Assembly (NCBI RefSeq): GCF_001540865.1
Contig: NC_033621.1
Coordinates: 14,636,716-14,700,715, forward strand
Direction: 5' to 3'
Source of the DNA: Ananas comosus
Lineage: Eukaryota; Streptophyta; Magnoliopsida; Poales; Bromeliaceae
DNA: 64,000 nucleotides
In this document: positions 11,234 to 24,249 of the stretch, piece after piece
Position numbering within the stretch: position 1 is the stretch's first letter
How the letters are laid out: the number at the start of each line of letters is the position of its first letter
Translations under genes and position numbers: made by a program
The notes under the pieces: model-generated
Database searches by the model: none
Seen by the model: the letters and a program-made list of their open reading frames with translations, nothing else
What the model was told of the DNA's origin: nothing

Positions 11234-12468
11234 TTTTTATTGACCAGCCCATTTTTCGTTTTTATTAATGAGACAACATTCAATAGCAGCTAGAAACATT
11301 GATGATTTTATGGAAGCAAATATCAAATATTCTTTTTAATCAAAAAATCGTGGGTGCAATCTCACATATATGTGTTATTCGATTAAAATGTGCATACATT
11401 ATCGAATTTGGATTGAGAAAAAATGGCTATTCATTAAGTAAGATGATCACTTGGATTCTTACATAAAACAAAATAAAGCAGTTAAATTTGATAAAGTTCA
11501 TTTAGGTCCTGTATGTTTGGGTGCCTGAATATCATATCCGACATATTTACTTTTTTAGAGAGAAAAGTAGCATGCTACCCATTTTGTTTATTTCTTTTAG
11601 AAATAAATTTAGTTGAAAATGTGAATCAATTAGGATTCCAATTAGAAATCTCAGGTACCAGCCACCAAACCTTTTGCTACTTGTGCCAGGAACAGTCAAT
11701 CTCAAGAAGCTATTAGTACTTCGTAGATGAGGAGTGTGATCGAATGCCTAAAATGAATACTGTAATCTAACTTCAAGTTATCTTTTCAAATTAAATAAGA
11801 TCACCTCATTAATAAAATACACTATCCTACCGAATCATAAATATCAAGGTTTTTTTTTTAGAGCAAAATAAAATTCCTTACTCCCAATCACACAAAAAAG
11901 TTTTATGTCAAATAAGTTTTACTTGGATAACTTACTCCCGCATTCAAGTGGTTCCAATTCTAGCTACAACATGGTCTAATATGGTTCGGTCAGCACATGA
12001 TCATAAATTCAAAAATTTTGATTCATTTAAATTTTTTTGCTTAAAACTGAAACAAATTGATTAAATACTCAACATCACACATATATACTGTGGGCACCTA
12101 CAAGTTGGAATATATATAGTAGTGCACATTAATTCGCACTGCTAAATTCAAATTAATTACCAGAGCAACCCAACATACAACTGGTTGTGCCCATCACTCT
12201 GTGTTTCATCTGGGCTCTGCGCGCGTGAGACAGGTTTTATTTAATATCCATGGCTGGTTTAGGTACGGATAAATTCAACAACTGTATATATCAGTTCTCT
12301 TTTTTTTTTTCTTTTGTTTCTCTTGAAAAAATTTATTTGACCTGTAATAATTGTTATCTAAAAAATTTTAGACTCAAAACTAAAGTACAGGTTTCATGCT
12401 GTCACTGCATATGCAAGTGCCAATTTCTCGGATATTCGTATATAGATGCTTTACAAAAGAGATTATGA
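11234..12468. other. AT-rich intergenic DNA
   Basis: Apart from the SINE at 11551-11693 no gene or clear element is seen. Short frames at 11513-11716 and 12250-12468 are AT-rich and resemble nothing recognisable. Confidence 0.6.
11551..11693 (-). mobile_element. SINE copy 1 (tRNA-derived family), diverged
   Basis: Matches the family at 38491, 47765 and 48322: GTAGCATGCTACCC, AAATAAATTTAG, ATGTGAATCAATTAG and CTTTTGCTACTTG occur in the same order. The tail on the minus strand is decayed. The oldest-looking of the four copies. Confidence 0.7.
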
Positions 12469-12976
12469 GGGCAAATTGCACCACTATCCCTTCTTTTTTT
12501 TTTTTATTCTTATTACTAAATGTGGCGCCACTAGTCCCTGACCTTTGGCTATGTTCCATTTTGGTACTCAAATTTTTTTAAGTTTGATATTTAGCATTCT
12601 AAACTTTTAAAAGTGGTTAATTTTAGCACCTATCCATGTTTACTATTAGAGCAAAATTATTCCCCACATTCTTATGTAGCAATCTTATGGCATCCATTGA
12701 GTTAACTTTTCTTATACCTATTTAGAAATTATACCGTTAAATTAAAAGTATTAGATGAATGTACATGTACGTGACAGATGTAGGAATGATGAATTTGTGG
12801 TGTACTCGCGCGAAAGTGAAGCAGGCGCATTCAATTTCTTTTCGTCTAACTAATAAATGTTTAGGAATTGAAGTGAAATAATTTTAAAAGTTTAGAACAT
12901 TAAATTTCAAAATTAAAAAGTTTGTGGAGCAAATAAAATCAGACTAAATGCTCAAGGACTAGTACTGCAATGTACC
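12469..12976. mobile_element. MITE, about 0.5 kb, inverted ends
   Basis: Left end GGGCAAATTGCACCACTA and right end (minus strand) GGGTACATTGCAGTACTAGT. Inner parts also pair (AAGTTTGATATTTAGCATTC against AAATTTAATGTTCTAAAC). No convincing target duplication was found. Confidence 0.6.
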
Positions 12977-14070
12977 CAACATACATAATAACTCAAAATA
13001 TCTATATTCTAGTAAGATATATAGTTCACAATTGTTATAAAACAATATACTATATATATATATCATACATAGGCTAGAAATTATAAAACTAATACTGTGG
13101 GTGATTATTGCAATGTAGATTATACTAGCTCTTGCAAATCGAGACGGTGCTTAACGGGTAACACGATGATTATTAGTTCGATCATTCTCGATGATCGATG
13201 GAGAGACAATGAGACAATTAAATAAACCATGGGTTCTAGTTAAATATTTGAGAAATTAATAAATGTGTGACTTCTGTGAAGCTCCTTTGCTTTAGAAATT
13301 GTGTTAATACAGCCTAAGCTCGTGTGCAGATTAATCTGAGTGTCAGAGCTTATGTATATAGTTTTAGTTTGGAGCTGGAAAATTCTCCTGGAACCATATG
13401 ATAGGTAACATGCATATTTATTCTTCCTGCTGAACTGCTGATCTCATTTCATGCCACTTTCCTCAAGGGCTTCCATGCACGTGGCCATAGTGTCTTTAGA
13501 TCTACATAAAAACAGATAATAATATTTTTAATTAGGCGCGTTTCTTAAAGTTATTGATCTATATTAATCTGTGAATTGATTCGTTGTTCAGTTGCTAGCA
13601 CAGTTGGAAGAAATGTTCTGCTAGCTTTTTCCATAGTTGTACACATACCGATCATGATTTCTTTTTTCTTTTCTTTTTTTGAGTGTTATAATCTTAGGCA
13701 TTCAATAAGAACTGTACATACGCATTAACAAAGGATTCATTGTCATAAAAACATTATTACTAGTAACTTAAGTTTTCTGGTTGAGAGTCAGCTCCTGTGC
13801 AGTAGCAATATTATGGCACTCCCATTACGTAGACATGAAATGAAATGCATCTAATTATCTATTAATGCTTATGTGAAATGAAATGATTATAAATTCTGAC
13901 AAAGACAAAATGACCGTGTGGAGCCCCGGGAGTCATTCATGAATGAGATCCCCCTCTTAAAAGCCCAATCTGAAGTTAAAAGTAAAAAATATCCAAAGAT
14001 ATTGAGTGATATCTTCTAGGAAGTACTTTGAACAATAATATATTAATATAAGAGAAATGCTAAGTGGGTG
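12977..14070. other. AT-rich intergenic DNA, nothing recognised
   Basis: No open frame of interest, no clear terminal repeats and no RNA gene seen on either strand. Confidence 0.5.
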
Positions 14071-15003
14071 TTTTGCATAGCTTGGGAAATTCCGGCCAAA
14101 AATAAATTTTCTTCTAACTGAGCATTTGCTAACTTTTATTTAAAAATGTAGCTCTAATTTTTAGTATTAGTTTTCTAATATTAGAGATCCAAAATCAGAA
14201 TCAGTTAGAACAAATTTTCTAAAATCTGAATCGTTTTTTTTTTACTCAAACTTTAAATTTTAATTTTAACTTTAGATTCAAATTTTAAATTTAAGTTTAA
14301 ATTTTAAAATTTAACATTTAAAACATAAAATTATAAATTTAAAATTATAAATTTTATATTTTTGTTTTAAATTTTAAATTTTAAATTCAAGATAAAATTT
14401 TAATATTGAAATTTTAAAAATTCAAATTTCAAATTTTTAAATTTCAATTGTAAGTTTTAATTTTTGAATTTAAATTTTAAATTTAAATTTCATGTTTAAA
14501 AATTTTAATTTTATATTTTAAGATTCAAATTTAATTTTAAATTTAAATTTAAAAAGTGTGAATTTTGAATTTTAAATTATATTTTAAAATTTTTAAATTT
14601 CAAAAATATTAATTTTAAATTATAAAATTTAAATTCAAATATCAAATGTCATATTTTAAATTTTAAATTTAGATTTTAAATTCGAATACCAAATTTAAAA
14701 TTTAAAATTTAAATTTAATTTTAAATTTAAATTTTAATTTCGTGCCTTTTTTTTTGAGAGAGATTTCGTGCCTTGCTTTCCAAAATAATAAAATTTAGTA
14801 GAACAGTTTATTATTTGGAAAAAATAAAAAAAAATTTACTAAATAGTTTTACAAAATTATTTCAGAAAATTTGCTTTTTATCTAGTCTTAGCCAAAAACT
14901 CTATAACTTTTAACCAAAATCAATTCTCGAACGCAAAATCAATTCTACAAAAATTAATTCTGCAAAAATTTTTTCTCCAAAAATTAGGCTAAATGGACCC
15001 TAA
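14070..15003 (-). mobile_element. AT-rich non-autonomous element with AAATTT core
   Basis: The right part, read on the minus strand (GGGTCCATTTAGCCTAATTT...GATTTTGGTTAAAAGTTATAG), matches the left part of the element at 36832 (GCCCGTTTGGCCTAGCTTCT...GATTTTGGTTAAAAACTATAG). Between the ends lies about 500 bp built almost only from AAATTT/TTTAAA words (14236-14742). Boundaries are approximate. The GGCCCGTTTGG-type end suggests hAT or PIF/Harbinger origin, which is inference. Confidence 0.55.
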
Positions 15004-15249
15004 TTAATAAGTCTACAACCTTAGGATTTACAATCTTTACAACTCCCAATGGACCACAAAAGTTCATCCAATTCTTTTATTTTAATTATGTAAAACAACA
15101 AAAAATGATGAAACCTAAAATGGGTTGCATGGGTAAAATGGGTAGCAGGACTCTTAACTAGTATAATCATTTTTATTAGAAAAATTGGTCAAAGACTCCT
15201 TATTTAATTAAGTTGTACCACTTTATAACTTGAAGCAGATTTTCTGAAC

Positions 15250-15255
<6 letters not shown>

Positions 15256-15284
<29 letters not shown>
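15256..15284. repeat. (TA)n microsatellite
   Basis: Perfect TA tract of about 28 bases. Confidence 0.95.
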
Positions 15285-15289
<5 letters not shown>

Positions 15290-15636
15290 ATAAAGCTTCC
15301 AAATGCTTTAAGAAAAATTAATTTTTCTATTCTAATGCATGGAAAAGATAATAAAAATCAAAGATAGTTAACTGTATATATTCTCAATTTTCATACTTAA
15401 TTATTAGAACTAGAAAGAAGAATTAGATTTCTTTGTACTTTGTAGTTATGGAAAATAATGTGCAAGAGATGCGACAAAAATTACTGTTTCATTAGTAACT
15501 TTTGGTGAGGAAATGATATTATTAACTATTTGATAAAGTTTAATTCAAAAGCCTACTTGCCAAAAACAAAAGTTCAACAGTTTATTTGCAAAGTTCCTAA
15601 AGTTTGAGGGGCCTTTGTACTTCTTTTATGAAAACA

Positions 15637-16217
15637 TGTTAGAACAAATACTGCACAGAAATTTGATTGTGATTAAAATTCTAACTAATTTTATAATAAA
15701 GATAAAATCAGACTTACCAATAAACGCTAAAATTCAAATAAAAATTTGATTGATCCGGAAGCGTGCAAGGCACTACCCTAAGACGTATTTCCGTCCTTAC
15801 GTGCGGGATTAACTGAAAATAACGCCCCAAGGTACGATCGAAATTCTTCCTCCTGCGAGAACGATCGTGAAGAAGGTTGACGGAGACTCTTTCAACACCC
15901 GATGATAAAAAGATCAAATAAAATAAAATAAGAATTTAGAAAACGTTTCTTCTTTTGTTCTTCCACTTAATTGGCTCTCTCTCTCAGCCATGTTCATCAT
16001 AGATGAACAGTGCACTCCAATGTATATAAAATGGAGAGAGAATGGAACGTTGGAATCCTAACGTTCCCAACATTCCATTTTATTCATGCCTTTATGTGGC
16101 ATAAAGAAGAAATAAATTAAATTTAATCCATCTAATTAATTAACATAATAAAAGACAATAAATGAGAATAATTATAAAATTAAATGATATTTAAAGATTT
16201 TGGATTTTTCACCAACA
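15637..16217. mobile_element. Possible copia-type solo LTR
   Basis: Starts TGTTAGAACAAATA and ends CACCAACA, fitting TG...CA ends and the TGTTGG/CTAACA style of copia LTRs. It contains a plus-strand TATA-like TATATAAAATGG near 16020. Only a partial target duplication (AACA) is visible, so boundaries and orientation are uncertain. Confidence 0.4.
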
Positions 16218-16702
16218 AACAAATCGAATTTATTGAGTCTGATCAAATTCCAATACTCAAAATAGTGAATAGAAACAATAAATGTTAGTCATTGTTGTAA
16301 ATTAACATCACTAGATAATTTTCACACTCATAGTCCGCAAACTTTTTAGTTTCAGCTTCATTTGTCCTCAAAACATTTGCGATAGAAGATCTGTTCTTCT
16401 AATCATTATCTTAGAGAAAAACTATTGCCTACGCTTACTACATGTATATTCGTATATCGTAAATTTATTGCCGCTCAAGAATCTTATACTTTTAATCCAC
16501 TAACTATGAAATTTTTCAAAAATATTATAATACACAAAGATATAAGATTGAAGTATATGATAGGATTAATAATTAATAAATATGTGGCACATAAGTGTAG
16601 AGCTACTATACTATCGAAAGTATAAGAGAGTTGATGCTTTTAACTTTTTAGTCCTTAAATCAAAAATTGTAAGGACAGAAGAATAATGGTCCTCATAAGA
16701 TT
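16218..16702. other. AT-rich intergenic DNA, nothing recognised
   Basis: The 66-codon frame at 16425-16625 has AT-biased composition and no recognisable motif. Confidence 0.5.
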
Positions 16703-17148
16703 GAGTCATACCCCTTAATAAATATGTGGCTCATAAATATGTCGATACAACAAATAATTATATATTTAATACTAATGAATGAGTATTAGACCTACGAAAT
16801 AGACGGAGTCATCCCCCTTAGGGCCCGTTTGGTTCGAATTATGTAATATTACAAAGTAATTCGACATATCCAGGTATCTTGGATTTCGGTGTGAGATTAC
16901 TATTGATGCTGCATTAGCGCGTTTGGTTTAATGTAGTAATGTATTACTAGATTACAGTATTTATAGCATTAATACGTTTGGTTCAGTTTATAAAATTTAG
17001 TAATCCTGATATAAAAGTATAGTTTTTTTCAAAATTGCCCTTGTTGTCATCATTTGAATATTATTTTTTATAGAAATGACGAATGGAGGGAAGGAGATCG
17101 TGATGATTACCTGGGAGGACGACGCAATAGAAGATGATAGGTGTTCGT

Positions 17149-17180
<32 letters not shown>

Positions 17181-17585
17181 CGTCAGGAGAGAGAGAGAGC
17201 GAGAGAAAACGGCGTGCGAGAGAGAGGGGGGAAGGCGAGAGATAGATGAAAATAATGCTGTTAATTAGATTTGGATTTGTTGGAGGGTAAAATTGTCACT
17301 TTGCATAATATGTAGTATTAACGGGTTTCAGTAATGCAAGATACACGACCCCCATCCCGTTAATATTTTCGATGTAATCTTGCTCGATTTGTAATGCTAC
17401 ATTAACGACTAGATTACATAGCGAATTAACCAAACACAGTTATCCTGGCATGATTGTCTGTAATCCTGCCAGGATAACTCGAACCAAACGCACCCTAATA
17501 AATATGTGGCTCATAAATATGTCGATACAACAAATAATTATATATTTAATACTAATGAATGAGTATTAGACCTACGAAATAGACG
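16703..17585. repeat. Tandem duplication of a 103-bp unit, second copy split by a MITE
   Basis: Unit one is 16703-16805. Unit two begins at 16806 and resumes after the MITE at 17496, running to 17585. A stretch of about 90 bases (AATAAATATGTGG...GAAATAGACGGA) is identical in both copies, so the duplication is recent or homogenised. Confidence 0.85.
16821..17495. mobile_element. MITE with GGGCCCGTTTGGTTCGAAT ends, TA target
   Basis: Left end GGGCCCGTTTGGTTCGAAT and right end (minus strand) GGGTGCGTTTGGTTCGAGT. TA is present on both sides (16819-16820, 17496-17497). The intact neighbour unit shows the empty site CCCCTTAATAAAT. The interior holds a (GA)n tract at 17155-17180. The TA duplication fits Stowaway/mariner; a PIF/Harbinger TTA target with a lost base is an alternative. 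Confidence 0.78.
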
Positions 17586-17893
17586 GATTAGATAACGGGC
17601 AGATCATTGTGCCAGCAGGTCATATGGAAATAGATAAAATTTATTTTTAAATTTTTGGGTAGCAAACATTCTTACCCATACCTGCCCACGGGCCGGCGGG
17701 AGGATATGCAGGTTACCAGCAATATTTATTTATTTAATTTATTTATTATAATTTATTTATTTTACTCCTATATTTTCACCCATACAAAACATATACATAC
17801 ATATATATATATATAGTATATATATATATATATATTATATATATATATATATAATATATATATATATTATTATATATATATATGTATATAAAT

Positions 17894-17924
<31 letters not shown>

Positions 17925-17935
17925 CTTACTATTGC

Positions 17936-18475
17936 TATGGAAGGTCAACGAGCCTTCGTCTTCCTAGCTCGTTATCGATTGTTGCGACTCTCGAATCGTC
18001 GATCGATTTCCGCGTTAAACTGATCTAGATATTTAAAGTACCTAGAAAATAAAATTTTATGATTTTCATGATATCATGTCCTAGTGAATGACGGCGGCTC
18101 AAAAATCAACAGCATGAAAATAAAAACTCATAAAATGTAATAATATGATCATTAAAATTTTAAATCAAAGATATTATCTTGTTTATATAGTATCAAAGAA
18201 TTTTCTATTAAAATTACACGTGATTGGATATTTCTACACCGTAAACTTGCAAACGCTCACTACGGCTATTGAAATTTTAATTCTTTGAGGTCCATTCGAT
18301 CACTAGGCAAATGATATCGAAAAATAATAAAATATTATTTTCTAGTTTACTTCCAAATACTATAATAAGTTTAACGAGCCTGATGACAATTAGAAACGCA
18401 CATCGAAAACGACTGGAAGTCACGGAAGCTCCGTGCTTCCGATACATAGTACCTCACTATATTTTATAATAATAT
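17936..18475. mobile_element. Hairpin-ended MITE (family H), copy 1
   Basis: The core shares AACTGATCTAGATATTT, CTAGAAAATAAAATTTTATG and TTTAACGAGCC with copies at 18515, 34886, 35860 and 38680, mirrored on either side. The right end has the hairpin CACGGA-AGC-TCCGTG at 18421-18435, extended by GGAAG/CTTCC. The left side borders a (TA)n(GA)n tract. Confidence 0.65.
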
Positions 18476-18514
18476 ATATATTAATACATATATCTAATAT
18501 ACTATTATGTCGAG

Positions 18515-19040
18515 TTGAGCCTAGAATACATCGTATAAACGAGCCGTTTACTACGATTTTTTTTCGATGAAGAAACTTCCAAATTGACGATCGGCTTCGT
18601 TAAATATAGACTCTAAAACCATTTAAAACTACTAAAATCAATTTTACACGCACTTTCATAATTGTTCTTTATCAATCAAGTGAACAGAAAAATGAATGGA
18701 TGAAAATAATACATTTAAAACCATGATGATAGGAAGTTTGGTAATGGAAACAACAGTATACGATCTTTGTTTTAAATAGTTTAAGAGATTTTCTAACAAA
18801 AATTCAAATGATTTTGGACTATCTTTATCCGTTAAAGAGAAACTCATCTATCGACCATTCGATTATAATTTGGAAAACCCTTGATCATTAGGGCATAATA
18901 AATGTCGAAAAGAATTTGAAATTGAATTTCTAAACACTTCAAGTGTATAGATCATGTCAACCAAAGCCAATCGTCAATTTGAAGTATTATCATACGAAAA
19001 CAAATACGAATAGTAAATACGCTCGTTACTAACCGATATA
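18515..19040. mobile_element. Hairpin-ended MITE (family H), copy 2, diverged
   Basis: Left part GACGATCGGCTTCGTTAAAT matches the family core, and the right part CCAAAGCCAATCGTC is its decayed mirror. The right end runs into a (TA)n tract. Confidence 0.5.
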
Positions 19041-22000
19041 CTATATATATATATATATTAATAATATATATATATATATAATAATATAATATATAATATA
19101 ATATATATATAACTTATTGTTTGAAACATCGTAATATATAAAAATAATATAAATATTAAAGCGCATAAATTATATAATATAAAAATATTTTATCATCCCA
19201 AATTTTAAGATACAAAAATAATAAAATTTTCATGATTATTGGCTCAATTTGTAAAACGTATATATTCTTTAATTAAAAAATATATCCGGGTGTCCGTAGG
19301 TATCCGCAGATTGCCTAAAATATTCGCAACTTAATGAGTAGTCACTTATTTTATCCATAATTCTTTTAGTAACAATAACTAGTACTGATACTGGCAAATA
19401 TGGAAATACCTTAAATGGGCACTTGTGGGTACGGATAAAGATTGTTAGGTCTAGTAAGTATAAGGAGTAAATTGACGAACAAATGAAGTAAAACTTGGTG
19501 CAATTAATCCAATAAAGATATTTGGCCAATTTCCACTAGTTTTGGGCTTTTGTAAAACCGGGCGATCTTTTTCGTTTTTGCAGATTCGGTCCGCTTTTTC
19601 AGCCACCTACCAAAATGCTCTTATTACTTTTTCTCTCTCCTCTTTCTCTCCCCTCTTTTTGTTTTCTCTCATTCATTTTTTTTTTCTCTCCCCGAAGAGG
19701 CAGCAGAGGCAGAGGCGGAAGCGGAAACAGCCCGTCTCACCTCTCACCCTCATGCTCTCGCCCTCGCCCTCGCCCTCACCCTCACCATCGCACCCCTAAC
19801 TTCCTCACCTCCGACCCCACCGAGGCCGTGCAGCAACTCTTTTTTTTTTCCTCTCCGACTCTTCTTCACCATCTCCAATGACGACGCCTCTCTCGCCCTT
19901 TCCCGCCCTTCTCGTCCTCTCCCTCTCCCCCCTCCTCTGCCGCCTTCGACGACGATGCATCTTCGCCGACACCGAGACCGTAGAGGTCGCTGCAGCATTG
20001 CAGCCTCGGAGCAGGGATTCTTAGCGGCATTGTTGCCGGCGCTGCAGAGACGGGTGACAAAAAAAAATATAGAAGAAGCAAAAAAAAAAGCCATTTTGAA
20101 AACAGAGTTACGGAAAACGTGCCATTTTTTTTTTTTTTCAACCTGGCCCACGTGACGTACAGACCCGCCACAAATACAAAGTTCCTCTGTCCACTCGGAC
20201 AGAGTCTCCTTTGTATTTGCACGGCTTACCAACGATACAACAGGATCACAACTACAACCTACAATTACCAATCAACAACCAAAATAATATGCATTTTCAT
20301 ACAGCTAACAATCCTTAGAGATGATGCATGCCTCTAGGCACTCCTTAGGCGCTGGATGATGCAATGCACAGTACAACAATCATCCTATTTAAAAGTGCTC
20401 CCCACACGGAAGCTTTTGTTTTTAAACTCTAATTCATTCATTCATAAAAACCATTCGAAAACCTTTTTAAAACTGTTTCCCACACGGAAACTCTATTTTG
20501 AAAACCAGCTACCTCGAGGGGTAGAAATCCACAAAGCGTATAAATCCAATCTGAAACCAAGGATCCAAAACCACATATCTGAAAACTCCAATCTCATGTA
20601 TAATAAAACATCCATAATCTCATGCATACGAGGAAAACCAACTCATTCAAACAATCATAAGATCATCTAATCATGCATAACGGAAATCACAACATTCAAA
20701 CATCTAACTGAACCATTTATTTAAATGACTACTAAAGGCGGGAAAGAAATACAACCAGGGTGGCGATCGCTATACCAGACTAGCTAGATCGTCCTCTCGT
20801 CGAGCCCAAAATCCAACTCCTCGTCTATGTCACCTGGGGGGGAAATGGGGGGTGAGAAACCGCAACCATGGTTTTCTCAGTGGGTACGACAGAGCCACGA
20901 AGGCAAGCCGTAATCACCGGAAACCAAAGGAGATAGATAAACAAACATAGATACTGATATATGAAAACGAACTACAGTAGCTACAACAGATAAATAAGAA
21001 GCAATAAACAAACCTGCTACTGTATAGATAACAATGCAAAGAATGCCTCAAAGTACTGAATAGAAACTGTACCCAATCTGTGCCTGCTGTATTGGTCCGC
21101 AGACCTCAAGCGCTGCCTGTCACTAACTGCACCGACCTGATCCATCCGCCCCGCAGGACGACCTATCCGGATAAGTACACCTCCGATCGGTGGCCAAACC
21201 GATCCGGTGTCATGAATACCCCCAAGTGCCGTGACTAAGTCATGCTGGTATGCTCAAACAAAAACAAACCCGGCTAAAGCCGGTGCCTAGGCCGAAGCCA
21301 ACAACGAGGGCGTACAATGCCAAACTGAAATAGAAGCTAGGGCGTACAACGCCGAACCTCGATCAACCAGATCGAAACACACGACAAGAGAGTCGATGTG
21401 TTGCCTGGACCCAAGGTCCACAGAGATACTGAAATACAAATGCAACCTGCTCTACATGTCTATCAATCACTAACCAATGCAGTCAACGAAATACGATAAC
21501 CAAACGATAACCAAACAACTGACATGTAGAGCTAATATACTGGAATAGAAAAACAGGAGAAGGAGGTGAAACGCTCTCACCGACTACCAGCTCGAAGCAC
21601 CCACCTGTCACTGTCGCGTCGGAACACTGGGTACGCACAAGTCGACCGGACCTACGAAGATCCAACGGGTCAGTAACCAACCCACTCACCTGAAGTACAC
21701 TATCTCACAAACCCCCACACAGATCCTCGAATCGGTTTCCCAAAACCGATCATCGTAACTCACCGGAAGTCCCGAAAACCACACTGGGACGTCATCGGGA
21801 CCCACTAAGTATCTCGAACTCACCGCCTCGTGCCACGAGTCACCCGCTGCCCCAAAGCACTCCAATTTGGATGCCTTGGCAGCGAACACGAGGTAACACA
21901 ACCATACGATCATTGCCAGATAATCGTACGAATCCGGGTTCCCGGAAGTGTCTATTTCGACACCGGAACACACCGTCGCTCACCCATCATCATCGAACCC

Positions 22001-22489
22001 ACAAAATGATGATGGTGACCAGCCAACAAGGCTCAGCGACAAAACACGAAGCAACCAAACACCGTCGGAAAGAATCCGAACTGAACCCGCGTTCTTTCGG
22101 CGAATTTCGCCGAAAAACGCACCGAAATCGACCTACCGATTTTCGCGAAAGCTAACGGACTATGGACAATCAGTCCAGTGGTCAAACACACTTACACACG
22201 CTGCCCACAGTAGCCACACAAAGCACAACTGCATAAAAGACCCTCTAATTACATAAAATCTCATCATTTTATGTAATTTGAGCGATCAAGCTGCTTGTTC
22301 ACGTAAACCGAGGACTTCCGAAGTACGCAGAGACACGTACTGACAGGTCTCGACGTACCGGAGTCCGTGCTCACGATCCGGAGCACAGCGGCTCGCTGTG
22401 GGAAGCGCGGGAGCAACCCGAAGGTTCAGCGAATAGCGCGCAGTCAGGGAAGATCGCGCCGAACAGAACTAACCGGACACTGTTGATCC

Positions 22490-22870
22490 AAAGTGAGGTG
22501 AGCACTGTGATCAGCACTGACCAACGATCACCGTGCTCACCTCCGGAGGCATCAGGACAGCCTCGGATCGCCGGATAAGCGTGCGCAAACCCAAAACAGC
22601 AGCCAAACAGGCTGAAACGGAGCGACAACGCCAAAACAGTGGAACGGAGTCTCCCCGACAGAAACTAAGGTGAGCACGATGATCAGCAACTTGCCAGGAT
22701 CATCGTGCTCCCTTCCGTACAGATCGGGGAGGCTCGGGAAGCCCAGAACGAGAAACCCACTCAATAAGCTCCATTTCGGGCTTGGCCGGAGCAACCTTGC
22801 TCCGGCCGGCCTCCGGCGGCACGACGGCGTGCGCGGGGCCCTGAGTCGGGTGAGGGGGAGGTGAGGAACA
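22490..22870. repeat. Repeats with GTGAGCAC/GTGCTCAC inverted pairs in the LTR
   Basis: Roughly 180-bp units each hold a hairpin, for example GTGAGCACGATGATC at 22671 paired with GATCATCGTGCTC at 22698, and GTGAGCACTGTGATC at 22498 paired with GATCACCGTGCTCAC at 22527. A third, partial unit is at 22850-22885. Confidence 0.7.
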
Positions 22871-23550
22871 CCGTGCTCACCTCAGGTGGCGGCTGGAAGC
22901 GGCGGCGGCGGCGGCGGAGCAAACCGAGCCCGCACGAGATCGAGCTCGGGTTCCAGGAGTTGCTGCGGCCACGGCGGCGGCCGGGGAGCTCCGGGACGGC
23001 GGAGGCGGGCTACAGGAGGTCGGGGGAGTTACCCCGGGGTGGCCCAAGGTGGCGGCGGCGCTGGGAAGAGGTCGCACATGAGATCGGCCTGGGCTCGGGC
23101 TGGGGTGGCCGCGGCTGGCCGAGGCGGCGACGGCGGCGCGCCGGGGCGGCGGCGACCGGCAGGAAGGGGCGCCCGGGCACGGAGGGTGTCGGCGGGAGGG
23201 ATTCCAGGCGGCGGCGGCGCAGGAGGGAGGTCGCAAAGTGGTCTCGGCCAGGGCTCGGCCTGGGCTGGCAGATGCGGCCCGGGGTGGCAGCGGCGGCGCA
23301 GGCGACGGCGGCGGTCGGCGGGGATGATCGCCGGAGCACGGGGCGACACCGAGGGAGGGTCCGAAGGTGGCGGCAGTCTCGGGTCTCCTCACAACCCGAG
23401 AGGAGAGAGGGAGAGAGAAAGAGAGGGAGAGAGAGAGAAGTGGTGGCTGCGGCGGCGGTTGGCCGGCCGGGGCTCAGTCGGCGGCGGCCTGGGCGCGCGC
23501 AGCAGGTGCAGGGGAAGGAGAGGGAGGCGTCTGGGTGGTTGGCTAGGGCT
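22780..23550. other. Very GC-rich core of the LTR
   Basis: Mostly CGG/GGC trinucleotides, so several overlapping frames stay open on both strands (22861-23580 plus, 22886-23557 plus, 22877-23392 minus). The predicted products are Arg/Gly/Ala-rich repeats, and the open frames are a by-product of composition. It may be the GC-rich 5' leader (R/U5) of the element. Confidence 0.65.
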
Positions 23551-24249
23551 AGGTTAGGGTTAGGTGAAACAAAACCCTAAAGAGCAACTATATACGGGGA
23601 GCAACAAAGCGAGAAAGCCCCTCAAACATCGGAATTTCAATCCGAGTCCCTCACAGTACGACTAAAACGCATGAACGCCCCTCCACGTGCGATCCCTCGC
23701 GAAACGGTACATAAAATATCGCGACTTTTGCGAAAATACCGTTTTGCCACTACCGACCTCTCCTCGATCAACGCGCGATCTCCGCAGATTCGTCCGTCAG
23801 ATTTGCGAACGGATTGCACCAGTGCGATCAGCACGACGGAGACAACAAAGCTGCAATTTCGTTTCGTCTTGATCGACCACGGATTCACGACAAAATCCAA
23901 CCTTCTTCGAATAGAAGGAAACACACACATAAATACATATAAAACATGTATTTTTGGATTTTCTCGAAATCCGTGCGTCAAACTCAAAATTCGTTAGCGT
24001 CATTGGTTCCAGAACAGCTGACCCGATCGAAACGAGCTATTGGACTGCTATAAACAGAGTCCGGTACGAGTCAGAAGCCAACTTCTCACCGTGGCTTCTC
24101 CGGAAAATCGAGTTACTATTCACTTTAAGTGAAACTTGGAAATCGCGTAGAATTTCCGTTTTAACTCGTTTTCGCCCGAAACTTGACGAGTGCTTTTGTA
24201 ATTAAATTACACACAGAAACATCGTCAACTGAGAGTTTAGCTACACTGC

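Larger units (their letters stand above)
17581..19514. other. AT-rich MITE cluster with TA tracts
   Basis: Holds two hairpin-ended MITEs (17936-18475, 18515-19040), TA/GA microsatellites (17795-17925, 19040-19110) and, at 17600-17720 and 19280-19450, GGGTA/ACCCATAC-rich pieces that look like the two ends of a decayed hAT-type element. No gene seen. Confidence 0.5.
20141..24211 (+). mobile_element. Long LTR (about 4 kb) of the TGTCACG/TTACA type, 5' edge uncertain
   Basis: GACGTACAGACCCGCC with CGGACAGAGTCTCC near the start and AATTAAATTACA at the end match the other long LTRs here (57487, 26839). The initial TGTCACGCCCC is missing or altered and no target duplication was found, so the 5' edge may be truncated. 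Nothing resembling gag-pol is present. Inside are repeated GTGAGCAC...GATCAGCA units (22490-22870) and a GC-rich core (22780-23550). Confidence 0.6.

Noticed and set aside
19750..20271. 173-codon minus-strand frame
   Set aside because: Crosses the boundary between MULE arm and LTR and is low-complexity; not a plausible single gene.
22861..23580. Long Arg/Gly-rich open frames on both strands
   Set aside because: They arise from CGG/GGC composition, overlap each other in several frames, and show no domain or start context; they lie inside an LTR.
23545..23580. Telomere-like GGTTAGGGTTAGG and AACCCTAAA
   Set aside because: Only about two units in opposite orientation, inside an LTR; not an interstitial telomere array.
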